Shown piece by piece: positions 1 to 7,345 of a DNA stretch of 64,000 nucleotides. Where the stretch lies: the NCBI GenBank assembly GCA_011525695.1, contig WYBX01000115.1:1-64000 (forward strand), in the 5' to 3' direction. The position numbers and the translations under genes were made by a program. Position 1 is the stretch's first letter; each line of letters opens with the position of its first letter. The DNA is from Verrucomicrobiia bacterium (GTDB lineage: Bacteria > Verrucomicrobiota > Verrucomicrobiia > Opitutales > Opitutaceae). The notes below the pieces were generated by a model. The model was not told the DNA's origin, ran no database searches, and saw nothing but the letters and a program-made list of their open reading frames with translations.

Positions 1-132
1 AGTTTGCCGACGGTTCGGTTGTATCGGGTTTTTGTTTTTCATCCCCTGCCTTGTGGCAGGTCTAACCCGTGCAGCCGAACCGCTTTTCTCCCTCCGGTTT
101 CACAAATTTCTGTGGGACGACAGTGAGATGAT

Positions 133-170
133 TTCATTTTTTTACAGGAGGACGCAGAGGGAGCAGAGGA
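133..170. repeat. left inverted repeat flanking the GxxExxY gene
   Basis: TTCATTTTTTTACAGGAGG starts at 133 and continues into a CGCAGAGG/GCAGAGG-rich tail. Nearly the same sequence occurs in inverted orientation at 601-623, on the other side of the GxxExxY gene. The two copies differ mainly in T-run length and tail. Seen directly in the sequence; the mobile-cassette reading is inference. Confidence 0.7.
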
Positions 171-188
171 ATAGCCGGGAGGTTTCGT

Positions 189-650
189 TTACGAATCTGC
201 GCCTGGAAGGATAAACCGCGAAACACCGTCGGTCAGCTTGGTGGCGTTGAAATTGATCAGAAGACCGAGCGGCACATCCAGTAGCTTCATGTAACTCAAA
301 AGCTGGGCCTTGTGGATCGGAAGAATCTTCTCCACCGACTTAGCCTCGACCAATAGGCAATCTTCGACCAACACGTCGAATCGCAGCGGTTCGACCTTCG
401 TGAAACCTTTGTAATGGATTCGGACGGCCTTTTGATTTGCCGCTGCAAGGCGACGCAGTTCGAGTTCACGCATCAGGCACCACTCATAGATTGACTCAAT
501 CAGGCCTGGTCCCTTGTCGCGATGTACTTCGATCGCTGCGCCTATAACGTTCTCTGTGAGCTTCGACGCTTTCAGATAGAGCGCTTTGCATGGTCTTTTC
601 TCTGCTGCCTCCTGTAAAATGAATCTAACGGGTTGTATTGCGGCGATCAT
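189..650 (-). CDS. GxxExxY family protein
   Basis: The C-terminal 125 residues fit the GxxExxY family (PF13366). They show the GPGLIESIYE signature, a nuclease-like run FDVLVEDCLLVEAKSVE (acidic residues followed by E-x-K), and a C-terminal GLLINFNATKL block. Function is unknown; the fold resembles PD-(D/E)XK nucleases. The gene is divergent from the RACo gene. The only in-frame ATG (650) would translate through the flanking repeat. An ATG closer to the conserved region, near 590, is out of frame, so the N terminus may be frameshifted or start at a non-ATG codon. The gene lies between inverted copies of a short repeat, and only 29 bp separate its ATG from the RACo start, which suggests insertion as a cassette. 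Confidence 0.75.
   Translation of the reverse strand: MIAAIQPVRFILQEAAEKRPCKALYLKASKLTENVIGAAIEVHRDKGPGLIESIYEWCLMRELELRRLAAANQKAVRIHYKGFTKVEPLRFDVLVEDCLLVEAKSVEKILPIHKAQLLSYMKLLDVPLGLLINFNATKLTDGVSRFILPGADS
601..623. repeat. right inverted repeat flanking the GxxExxY gene
   Basis: Reverse complement reads ATTCATTTTACAGGAGG followed by CAGCAGA, matching 133-152 on the + strand. It holds a perfect AGGAGG that could act as Shine-Dalgarno sequence for the GxxExxY gene, but no in-frame ATG follows at normal spacing. Confidence 0.7.
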
Positions 651-679
651 GCAGCGCCATGAAAGATCCGGGCCATCAC

Positions 680-2314
680 ATGACTGACGACGGCGTCCAC
701 ATCCAATGGCCCGACGGCAGCCCCGAGCTCCGGCTGCCGCCGGCGTCGCCGCTCCACGGAAACCTCGCGGAACGGATCGCACGTGCCGGACGGCCGCTCA
801 ACACCCGCTGCGGACAGCGGGGGCTGTGCGCGGGCTGCACGGTCGAGCTCGTCACGGGATCATTTCACGAGAAGAACGGCGCGGTGATCCCGGCTCCCGC
901 GGCGGTCAAGGCCTGCCAGGGGGACGTTTCGGCCGGGGAGGGTGCCACGATGGTCGTGCCGATCCGATCGCTCGCGGTCCATTCGCCGCAGGTGGTGAGC
1001 AGCTTCAAGGTCAACATTCCTGCCGCACAGGATCCATCGGTTCCCGTGGTGGCGGGGTCTCGCGATCATGGGCTCGCGATCGATGTGGGAACGACGACGG
1101 TCGTTGTCGCCCTCGTTGATCTCGCCACTGGTGCGATCGTAGGTGACGCCTCCGCGCTCAACCGGCAGGTGGAGATGGGCGACAATGTTCTCACCCGGAT
1201 CCAGCTCGCAGGGGAGCAGAAGGCCCGGATCGCGCTCCAGGACGCGATCGTCAAGCGCACGATCGAGCCGCTCGTGCGTGAGGTGTGCTCCGCAGCCGGA
1301 GTAGGTCCCGAACGTCTTGCCGGAGCTGTCGTCGCAGGCAACACCACCATGCTCCACCTGCTGACGGGAACCGATCCGACGCCCATGGGTGTGGCGCCAT
1401 TCCGGGCTCCCTTCACAGATCATCGAATCCTTGCTGCGGGGGAATTGGGGATGCGGGAGATTCCCGCAGGTGCGCCTGTGCACCTGCTTCCCGGATTCAG
1501 CGCCTATGTGGGTGCCGACCTGGTTGCGGGCGCCATGTGCACCGGACTGTTCACGGAGCCGGGTCCCAGCCTGCTTGTGGACATCGGCACCAACGGTGAA
1601 ATCGTGCTCTGCCATGACGGCCGGCTGCTCGCGACCGCGACTGCGGCCGGACCCGCGTTCGAGGGCGGCAGGCTCTCCAACGGCACGCGGGCCGTTGCGG
1701 GCGCGGTGGAGCGCATCGCGTTTCCCGATGGGAGATTCCCGCCAGCGATCGAGGTCATTGGCGGGGCCCGGCGTGCGATCGGAATCTGCGGGTCGGGCTA
1801 TGTGGATTTTCTGGGGCTGGGCCGGAGGATTGGGTTGCTCACTCCCAACGGACGCCTGAACGGCGACGCGTGGGAGGCATTGCCGCCGGAGCATCGGCAT
1901 GCCGAAGGCGGCAGCCGTGGAGTGGTGCTGAACCCCCGCGAACCCGCCACGACCATCACCGAGGCCGACATCGCGCACCTGCTGCAGGCGAAGGCGGCGA
2001 TTGCGGCGGGAATCCTGGCACTGTTGCGACGGGCGGGATTGGCGCCGGGTGACATCCGTCGCGTGCATCTCGCGGGCGGGTTCGGACTGCACATCGATGT
2101 CGCGCATGCGATCGGCTGCGGCCTCCTCCCGGGTTTCGTTCCATCCCAGGTTGAGGCGGTCGGAAACACATCACTCGGCGGCGCCTGGCTGGCCCTGGTC
2201 GATCGGGGCATCCTGACGGAAATGACGGCGCACGCCACCGCCGCGGAGATTGTGGAATTGAACCTCGAACCCGGTTTCGAGGACAGCTTCATCGACCAGC
2301 TCGCGCTGCCATGA
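680..2314 (+). CDS. reductive activator of corrinoid proteins (RACo), 2Fe-2S/ASKHA ATPase
   Basis: RACo family protein of 544 residues. These enzymes use ATP and an electron from reduced ferredoxin to return oxidised Co(II) corrinoid to active Co(I) in cytoplasmic methyltransferase systems. The N-terminal domain (about 1-95) has ferredoxin-type 2Fe-2S cysteines C44, C50, C53 and C79 (C-x5-C-x2-C plus KACQ). The C-terminal ASKHA domain (DUF4445 type) has phosphate loops GLAIDVGTTT (131-140) and LLVDIGTNGEI, and a late AGGFG adenosine motif. The start at 680 is chosen because the ferredoxin fold begins there; an in-frame ATG at 659 is possible. It heads a row of + strand genes including the corrinoid protein and MtaB, its expected clients. 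The family call is firm; the exact client is inferred. Confidence 0.93.
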   Translation: MTDDGVHIQWPDGSPELRLPPASPLHGNLAERIARAGRPLNTRCGQRGLCAGCTVELVTGSFHEKNGAVIPAPAAVKACQGDVSAGEGATMVVPIRSLAVHSPQVVSSFKVNIPAAQDPSVPVVAGSRDHGLAIDVGTTTVVVALVDLATGAIVGDASALNRQVEMGDNVLTRIQLAGEQKARIALQDAIVKRTIEPLVREVCSAAGVGPERLAGAVVAGNTTMLHLLTGTDPTPMGVAPFRAPFTDHRILAAGELGMREIPAGAPVHLLPGFSAYVGADLVAGAMCTGLFTEPGPSLLVDIGTNGEIVLCHDGRLLATATAAGPAFEGGRLSNGTRAVAGAVERIAFPDGRFPPAIEVIGGARRAIGICGSGYVDFLGLGRRIGLLTPNGRLNGDAWEALPPEHRHAEGGSRGVVLNPREPATTITEADIAHLLQAKAAIAAGILALLRRAGLAPGDIRRVHLAGGFGLHIDVAHAIGCGLLPGFVPSQVEAVGNTSLGGAWLALVDRGILTEMTAHATAAEIVELNLEPGFEDSFIDQLALP

Positions 2315-2347
2315 AACCACGTATCCCATCCATACACCATGTCACCC

Positions 2348-2460
2348 GTAGGGGCGCAGTCTTGCCCGTTCGACGAACTCAGGGCCCCGAGCCTGCCGAG
2401 GGACTGCGCCCTGAAGAGGTTTCCGAATCCAATGAGGGCGCAGCAAGACTGCGCCCCTAC
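2348..2460. repeat. 113-bp element with perfect 18-bp terminal inverted repeats
   Basis: GTAGGGGCGCAGTCTTGC at 2348-2365 is the exact reverse complement of 2443-2460. The same termini recur at 52552-52576 and 52604-52677, so this is a dispersed intergenic family. No transposase is inside; it looks like a REP/MITE-like palindromic unit. It fills the gap between RACo and the regulator gene. Confidence 0.85.
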
Positions 2461-2497
2461 GGGAACGAAGGTTCAACTCGGGGAGAGGGCTGACCGG

Positions 2498-3688
2498 ATG
2501 AAGCCTGATGCGACGAATGATGTATTCCAGGGCCTCCTGGGTGCCGCGGAATTCGACCGGGTTGCTGCAGGTTATCGTCGGGCTACGGGATTTGCCCTCT
2601 GCGCGGTCGATGCCGATGGACGTTGGCTGCGCGGGAGGCCGGGACCGGGTTCCTGTGTGAGACGGGAGGCTTGCCGGCCATTCCGGGCAGAGGCGATTGC
2701 CGAGGCCCGGCGCTGGGGGGAGCCCTGCGTGCTCTCGTGCGCGTGCCACCGGGCGCTGTGGGCGGTGCCGGTGATGCGGAACCAGAGCCTTGTGGGCGGG
2801 CTGCTCGTGGCGGGAGTCGCCCTCGAGCGTCCGCGGCGGCGCGGAAGCCTGGATCGCCGGGTGCTGGGTGCGGGCCGGCGGCTCCTCGAACTCGCCACCG
2901 AGAACAATCTCACCAATGCCGCACTGCTCGCGGAGCGCCGGCAGTCCGCGCAACGCGAGCGCGAGAAGGCGGAGGCCATTCACGAGATCAAGGATCGGCT
3001 GCTTGACGACATCCGGAGCACCTACCTGCACGAGGAGCCCGCGCTGCTGGCGTCGATTCGCCGCGGTGAGCGGACCGAGGCGCGCCGGATTCTCAACCGG
3101 ATCCTGACTGCGATTTACCATGTCGGTGGCGGCCACACGGCGCTGCTCAAGAGCCTCGCGCTGGAACTGGTCGTGATGATGACCCGCGCCGCGGTGCAGG
3201 CCGGCGGCGAACCGGAGAGAATCCTCGGGCTCAATTACCAGTCGCTGACGGCGCTCGCGCAGGTGCCGGATCAGGAAACGCTCGCGCGCTGGCTGTGCGA
3301 CATGCTCGAGCAGTTGATCGACGCGATCGAAAACAACACCCGCCAGCCCAGCTCCGTGCAGCTCGGCCGCGCCCTCGAGTTCATCGAGGCGCATCTCGCC
3401 GAGGACATCACGCGTGTGGAGGCCGCACGAGCCGCAGGGCTCTCTCCGAGCCATTTCTCGCACCTGATGCGCGCCAAGATCGGGTGGTCATTCACCGAAT
3501 TGGTCATGAAGCTCCGCGTCGATCGCGCCTGTCACCTGCTCGCGCACACCGACCTCAGCATCGTGCAGATCGCCCTCGAATGCGGCTGCGGGGACCAGAG
3601 CTATTTCACCCGCGTCTTCCGCAAGCGGACCGGCCAGACGCCGGGGGAATACCGTCGCCGCCGGCGGCCGGCCGCACCAAAGTCCTAA
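2498..3688 (+). CDS. PocR sensor / AraC-type transcriptional regulator
   Basis: A 396-residue regulator. Residues about 10-110 form a PocR-type ligand-binding domain with cysteines C59, C77, C81 and C83 and the core ALWAVPVMRNQSLVGGLLVAG. The middle segment (about 150-280) is helical. The last 100 residues hold two AraC helix-turn-helix motifs (RVEAARAAGLSPSHFSHLM, and IVQIALECGCGDQSYFTRVF) and end in a basic tail. PocR domains in other bacteria sense small hydrophilic carbon substrates such as 1,2-propanediol, and PocR-AraC proteins often sit beside corrinoid methyltransferase genes. The ATG at 2498 has a GGGAGAGG Shine-Dalgarno sequence; the reading frame is open further upstream only through the repeat element. 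Probably the local activator of the methyl-transfer genes (inference). Confidence 0.88.
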   Translation: MKPDATNDVFQGLLGAAEFDRVAAGYRRATGFALCAVDADGRWLRGRPGPGSCVRREACRPFRAEAIAEARRWGEPCVLSCACHRALWAVPVMRNQSLVGGLLVAGVALERPRRRGSLDRRVLGAGRRLLELATENNLTNAALLAERRQSAQREREKAEAIHEIKDRLLDDIRSTYLHEEPALLASIRRGERTEARRILNRILTAIYHVGGGHTALLKSLALELVVMMTRAAVQAGGEPERILGLNYQSLTALAQVPDQETLARWLCDMLEQLIDAIENNTRQPSSVQLGRALEFIEAHLAEDITRVEAARAAGLSPSHFSHLMRAKIGWSFTELVMKLRVDRACHLLAHTDLSIVQIALECGCGDQSYFTRVFRKRTGQTPGEYRRRRRPAAPKS

Positions 3689-3785
3689 AGAAAAGCATGC
3701 CGGTTCAAGCCGGCCGCCGTGGCATTTGTTAGGATGGCGTCAATCTCTACACCCGTGGTGAAAGGGCAGGTTTTCCCAGGCCAAA

Positions 3786-3901
3786 TTTAACCGCAGATGA
3801 CGCAGATGAACGCAGATTGAGACCATCAGGACCGTGCTTCCGATGCATCACGCAATTTCCCGACTCGATCATCTGCGCCGTCTGCGAAATCTGTGGTTAA
3901 A
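3786..3901. repeat. 116-bp inverted-repeat element with CGCAGAT units
   Basis: Ends TTTAACCGCAGAT (3786-3798) and ATCTGTGGTTAAA (3889-3901) are inverted repeats with one mismatch. Inward of them both arms carry degenerate CGCAGATGA units. It lies in the 265-bp gap before the corrinoid protein gene, which otherwise shows no gene; any promoter of that gene lies in or beside this element. Confidence 0.75.
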
Positions 3902-3953
3902 GGGAATGAGGATTTACTCGCTGCGATTCGCCAATACTTAACACGCCACCACC

Positions 3954-4589
3954 ATGACTACACTGGAACTGCTTTCTGAAGCCGTCGCCTCCGGCAAGAG
4001 CAAGGATGCGAAGGCGCTCGTCCAGCGCGCGCTCGACGAGGGAACCGCACCGGTCGAGATCGTCGACCGGGCCCTCGTGCCCGCGATGGCCTCCGTGGGC
4101 GAGCAGTTCAAGAACAACCTCATCTTCGTCCCCGAGATGCTCATCGCGGCCCGGGCCATGAAGGAAGCCATGAGCCTGCTCGAGCCGAAGCTGCTCGCGG
4201 CCGGCATCACACCGAAGTACACGGCCGTCATCGGCACCGTCCAGGGCGACCTTCACGACATCGGCAAGAATCTCGTGGCGATCATGTGGAAGGGCGCGAA
4301 CTTCCGGGTCATCGATCTTGGCACCAATGTGTCCCCGGCAAAATTCGTCGCGGCCGTGGTCGAACACAAGGCCCAGCTGGTCGGCTTGTCCGCACTTTTG
4401 ACGACGACGATGCCCGCTATCGTGGAGACGGTTAAGGCGATCCGAGGCGGCGTCGGCCAGGCCGTGAAGATCATGGTGGGCGGCGCCCCGGTCACCCAGC
4501 AGTTTGCCGATGAGATCGGAGCCGACGGCTACGCGCCGGATGCGGGTTCGGCCGTGGATCGGGCCCAGGCTCTCGTCGGGGCGGCGTGA
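3954..4589 (+). CDS. MtaC-like corrinoid (methyl-carrier) protein
   Basis: A 211-residue cobalamin-binding methyl carrier. Residues 1-85 are the helical cap domain. Residues 88-211 are the Rossmann B12 domain with the base-off/His-on motif GDLHDIG (D99, H101, G104), the GLSALLTTTM segment and GGAPV. The size and two-domain build are those of MtaC/MtbC/MttC proteins. The methyltransferase in the next gene would put a methyl group on its cobalt, and a UroD-type or other acceptor methyltransferase would remove it. No clear Shine-Dalgarno sequence precedes the ATG. It is the only corrinoid protein gene in the window, so the MttB homologue at 17.2-18.6 kb may also depend on it or on a distant one. 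Confidence 0.93.
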   Translation: MTTLELLSEAVASGKSKDAKALVQRALDEGTAPVEIVDRALVPAMASVGEQFKNNLIFVPEMLIAARAMKEAMSLLEPKLLAAGITPKYTAVIGTVQGDLHDIGKNLVAIMWKGANFRVIDLGTNVSPAKFVAAVVEHKAQLVGLSALLTTTMPAIVETVKAIRGGVGQAVKIMVGGAPVTQQFADEIGADGYAPDAGSAVDRAQALVGAA

Positions 4590-4596
4590 GGAGTCA

Positions 4597-4645
4597 GGAC
4601 CAAGGACCAAGGACCAGGGACCAGGGACCAGGGACCAGGGACCAA
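4597..4645 (+). repeat. heptamer tandem repeat (GGACCAR)x7
   Basis: Seven uninterrupted 7-bp units GGACCAA or GGACCAG lie 8 bp after the corrinoid protein stop codon, followed by a partial GGGAC. They occupy nearly half of the 112-bp gap before the MtaB gene. No hairpin with T-tract is seen. Copy number is likely to vary between strains. Confidence 0.9.
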
Positions 4646-4701
4646 GGGACACACCGAATGCACGCAGGAATACAACCTTCTGAATCATTGAGTGGGAGAT
4701 C

Positions 4702-6177
4702 ATGAACACATCCGCCATTCCCGCCGGTGAAACGATCCCGGGCGATGGTTCCGCATCCGTGCAATCAGTGGCCAAGGCGAACTTCGGGGTATCCGTTCCG
4801 CTGAAATTCCGCGAGCTCGCGATCCCGCGGGCCGACGATCTGCTGTTCGGCACGGCACCGAGGCCGCTCGTGACCCGCCACGGTCTGAGAATCGGCGGCG
4901 GAATGGTTTATCCCGAACTGAATTTCACGCTGCCAACGATGGATGTCTCCGCGGCGACCATGCCGCTGGTCGCGCGACACTATCGCGAAATCATCTCCGA
5001 CGCGCTCCGTCGCGCCGGGGAGCTCGAGGTTCCCGGGGTCGTGATTGAATTCGAGACCGTGCCGCCGATGACGGCGACGCCCGCGTTTGGGCTCGAGATC
5101 GTGAACATCCTCCTGGAGGGGATGGAGGCGGCGCGGCAGTCGCACGGGCTCCGCAGCGCGCTGCGGATGACGCCGAACGACAATCGCGAGTTCGCGCGGC
5201 CGCCTGTGATGCGCTCCGGGGAATATTGGGAACGGATGGTGGAGCTGTTCGAGGGATCCGCAGAGGCCGGCGCGGAGCTCCTGAGCATCGAGTCGGTGGG
5301 CGGGAAGGAGCTGCATGATGAGGCGCTCATGAACTGCGACCTCGGCCAGGTGATTTTTTCCCAGTGCGTGCTGGGGGTGCGGGACATGGCTTTTCTCTGG
5401 GAGAGGCTCTGCGTCATCGCGCGCGCCCACGGAGCGGTTGGCGCTGGCGACACCGCGTGCGGGTTTGGGAACACGGCAATGGTGCTGGCGGAACAGAAGA
5501 TGATTCCGCGCGTGTTCGCCGCGGTGGTCCGGGCGATTTCCGCGGTGCGGACGCTGGTCTGCTACGAGCACGGAGCCGTGGGTCCGGGCAAGGACTGCGG
5601 TTACGAGAATCCGATTCTGAAGGCGATCACCGGCCGACCCATGGCCATGGAAGGCAAGACGGCGGCGTGCGCGCACCTCAGCCCCTTGGGCAACATAGCC
5701 GCCGCTTACGCCGACACCTGGTCGAATGAGTCGGTGCAGAACATCAAGCTCCTCGGCGGGATGGCGCCCACGTGTTACCTCGAACAGCTTGCGTACGACT
5801 GCCGGCTGATGAACCGGGCCCTCGGGGAGGGAAGGGAGTCGGCGCTCACGCTGAGACGCTGGCTGGTCGATTCCGATGCCGGATTGGATCCCCAGGCATG
5901 GATTCTCACCCCGGAGAGCGTCATCGCGATTGCGACGGCGATTGTCGACGCTCCTGATCATTATCGAGCGGGGCTGGCCGCGGCACGCTGTGCGCTGCGG
6001 CGGCTGAAGGAGGCCCATGCCGGCGGCCGGCTGAAGATTGTTCCCCGGGAGCTCGGGTTTCTCGATTCCATGGAACGGCAGCTCGACGAACTGCCCGACG
6101 CGGAGGGCGATTTCATCGAACAGCAGATGGCGCTGGCGGATCCCGCGAAGTACCTGCCGGAGGAATACGGACTGTGA
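4702..6177 (+). CDS. mtaB: MtaB-like methanol:corrinoid methyltransferase
   Basis: A 491-residue protein of the MtaB family, which moves the methyl group of methanol to the corrinoid protein MtaC. The three zinc ligands known for MtaB are recognisable: E197 in LLSIESVGGKE, C253 in GDTACGFGNT and C299 in GPGKDCGYE. The spacing from E197 to C253 (56) equals that in the Methanosarcina enzyme as I remember it. The first 30 residues are extra. The ATG has GGGAG about 9 bp upstream. It follows the corrinoid protein gene and its stop codon overlaps the CobW-like start. Methanol is the default substrate; with sugar-degrading neighbours, methanol from pectin or a methoxylated compound are both possible (inference). 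Confidence 0.9.
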   Translation: MNTSAIPAGETIPGDGSASVQSVAKANFGVSVPLKFRELAIPRADDLLFGTAPRPLVTRHGLRIGGGMVYPELNFTLPTMDVSAATMPLVARHYREIISDALRRAGELEVPGVVIEFETVPPMTATPAFGLEIVNILLEGMEAARQSHGLRSALRMTPNDNREFARPPVMRSGEYWERMVELFEGSAEAGAELLSIESVGGKELHDEALMNCDLGQVIFSQCVLGVRDMAFLWERLCVIARAHGAVGAGDTACGFGNTAMVLAEQKMIPRVFAAVVRAISAVRTLVCYEHGAVGPGKDCGYENPILKAITGRPMAMEGKTAACAHLSPLGNIAAAYADTWSNESVQNIKLLGGMAPTCYLEQLAYDCRLMNRALGEGRESALTLRRWLVDSDAGLDPQAWILTPESVIAIATAIVDAPDHYRAGLAAARCALRRLKEAHAGGRLKIVPRELGFLDSMERQLDELPDAEGDFIEQQMALADPAKYLPEEYGL

Positions 6178-6773
6178 TGATTGCACCGGAGCAGCCTGCA
6201 GTGACCGCCGCTCCGGACTCTGTGCGGGGTTCCGTGATGCCGCACTGCGTGGCGGTCACCGGACCGCGCGGCGCGGGAAAGACGCGCTGGCTGCAGCAGT
6301 GCATACGGGAGCTGCTTGCCGAACGGCCCGGCGTGCGGTGTGCCATCCTGCTGGCGGAGGAGGGGAGGACGCGGATGGAGTCGTTTTGCGCCGACCTGCC
6401 CCGGCTGAGCCTGCGCAAGCTTTTCCTGCCCTGCCTCTGCTGTCCCGAAGCTTCAGATCTTTCCGGCGCGGTTGGCAGGCTCGTAACCGAGACGGGGGCA
6501 GACTGGCTCTTCCTGGAACTTCCCGTAATTGCTGCCCCGGGGCTCCTGGCCGTATTCGATCGTCAGATCAGGATTCCGCGAACCGTCGTGATGCGACTGA
6601 CGCCGAGTTGGGCCAGGGCGGTGAAGGCAGGAATGCTATCACCATTTCAGTCCGGGATGTTTGATGCGGCCGATGTCGTGATCACGAATCCCGACGGAAC
6701 CGAACGTGCGGCGAGGCTGGTCCTGGAGGCTACCGCGCCGCATCCAATGCCTGCAGTATTTTCGCCTTCATGA
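6177..6773 (+). CDS. small CobW/G3E-like P-loop GTPase
   Basis: A 198-residue P-loop protein. Walker A is GPRGAGKT (29-36) and a CobW-type cysteine motif CLCC lies at 86-89. A LELPVIAAP segment sits where CobW proteins carry E-x-x-G. G3E GTPases deliver zinc, cobalt or nickel to metalloenzymes. This one is shorter than usual (about 300+), lacks the C-terminal CobW domain, and has valine where the switch glycine is expected. Its ATG overlaps the MtaB stop by one base (TGATG), so the two are probably translationally coupled. A role in loading zinc into MtaB, or in corrinoid handling, is inferred from this coupling. An alternative GTG lies at 6174. Confidence 0.7.
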   Translation: MIAPEQPAVTAAPDSVRGSVMPHCVAVTGPRGAGKTRWLQQCIRELLAERPGVRCAILLAEEGRTRMESFCADLPRLSLRKLFLPCLCCPEASDLSGAVGRLVTETGADWLFLELPVIAAPGLLAVFDRQIRIPRTVVMRLTPSWARAVKAGMLSPFQSGMFDAADVVITNPDGTERAARLVLEATAPHPMPAVFSPS

Positions 6774-7345
6774 AACCTCACCTCCTCGCCCTCGCCCTGA
6801 TTCTCGCGGCCGCGCTCTGGCGGATCGCGACCGTATACCAGCCCGCGTTGTTCAACGTGGCTCCGATCGCCGCCCTGGCTTTCTGTGGCGCGGTCTACCT
6901 GCGCGACTGGCGCTGGTGGCTCGTTCCCTTCGCGGCGCTCATCCTGTCGGACGTTTGGCTGAACCAGTACCATGCCGCGCACTCGGGCTACGCCTTGTCG
7001 GCTGGTGAAATGACCCTTCGCGGGGCGTGCTTCCTCGGTGCAATCGGCATCGGCCGGCTGGTGGCGCGTCGGCGAAGCCTGTCCAACCTTGCCGCCGGGG
7101 CGATCGGCAGCTCGCTGATATTCTATCTCGGCACGAACAGCGTCTGCTGGCTGACCGATCCGTTTTATCCAATGAGCTTGGCGGGATGGTTGCAGGCCAT
7201 GACGGTGGGCCATCCCGAATTTCCACCGACGCTCTGGTTCTTTAGGAATACACTAGTGGGCGACCTCCTGTTCACGGCAGTGTTTGCGATCGCGTTCGGG
7301 TATGCCCAGGCGCGTGAAGGCACGCGGGCGCGGGTGACCTCGTGA
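6770..7345 (+). CDS. DUF6580 family membrane protein (possible cobamide transporter component)
   Basis: A 191-residue integral membrane protein with five or six hydrophobic segments. It matches DUF6580 features: an N-terminal N-V-A-P-I-A-A-L-A-F-C-G-A block, ILSDVWL, a GSSLIFYLGTNSVCWL segment and FFRNTLVGDLLF near the end. It overlaps the CobW-like gene by 4 bp. Small solitary S-component-like proteins such as BtuM are B12 transporters of similar size. Whether DUF6580 works this way is a hypothesis based only on the corrinoid gene context. The cysteine at about residue 125 is a candidate functional residue. Confidence 0.65.
   Translation: MKPHLLALALILAAALWRIATVYQPALFNVAPIAALAFCGAVYLRDWRWWLVPFAALILSDVWLNQYHAAHSGYALSAGEMTLRGACFLGAIGIGRLVARRRSLSNLAAGAIGSSLIFYLGTNSVCWLTDPFYPMSLAGWLQAMTVGHPEFPPTLWFFRNTLVGDLLFTAVFAIAFGYAQAREGTRARVTS

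Noticed and set aside
45..60. CCTGCC-TTGT-GGCAGG hairpin as terminator
   Set aside because: No T-tract follows on either strand; on the - strand the following sequence is A-rich.
32..214. 60-residue + strand reading frame at the left end
   Set aside because: No family similarity; it crosses the inverted repeat next to the GxxExxY gene.
860..2107. Long antisense frame in the RACo gene
   Set aside because: Typical GC-rich shadow; composition is Arg/Pro/His-rich and the sense frame has full domain motifs.
2342..3463. Long antisense frame in the PocR-AraC gene
   Set aside because: Shadow of a well-supported regulator; no family motif.
3689..3953. Cobalamin riboswitch before the corrinoid protein gene
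   Set aside because: No B12-box-like conserved sequence was seen; the gap is filled largely by an inverted-repeat element.
4597..4645. Heptamer array as CRISPR
   Set aside because: Units are 7 bp and contiguous, with no spacers.
4765..6186. 473-residue antisense frame opposite MtaB
   Set aside because: Low-complexity Arg/His-rich translation without motifs; MtaB has its zinc ligands in the sense frame.
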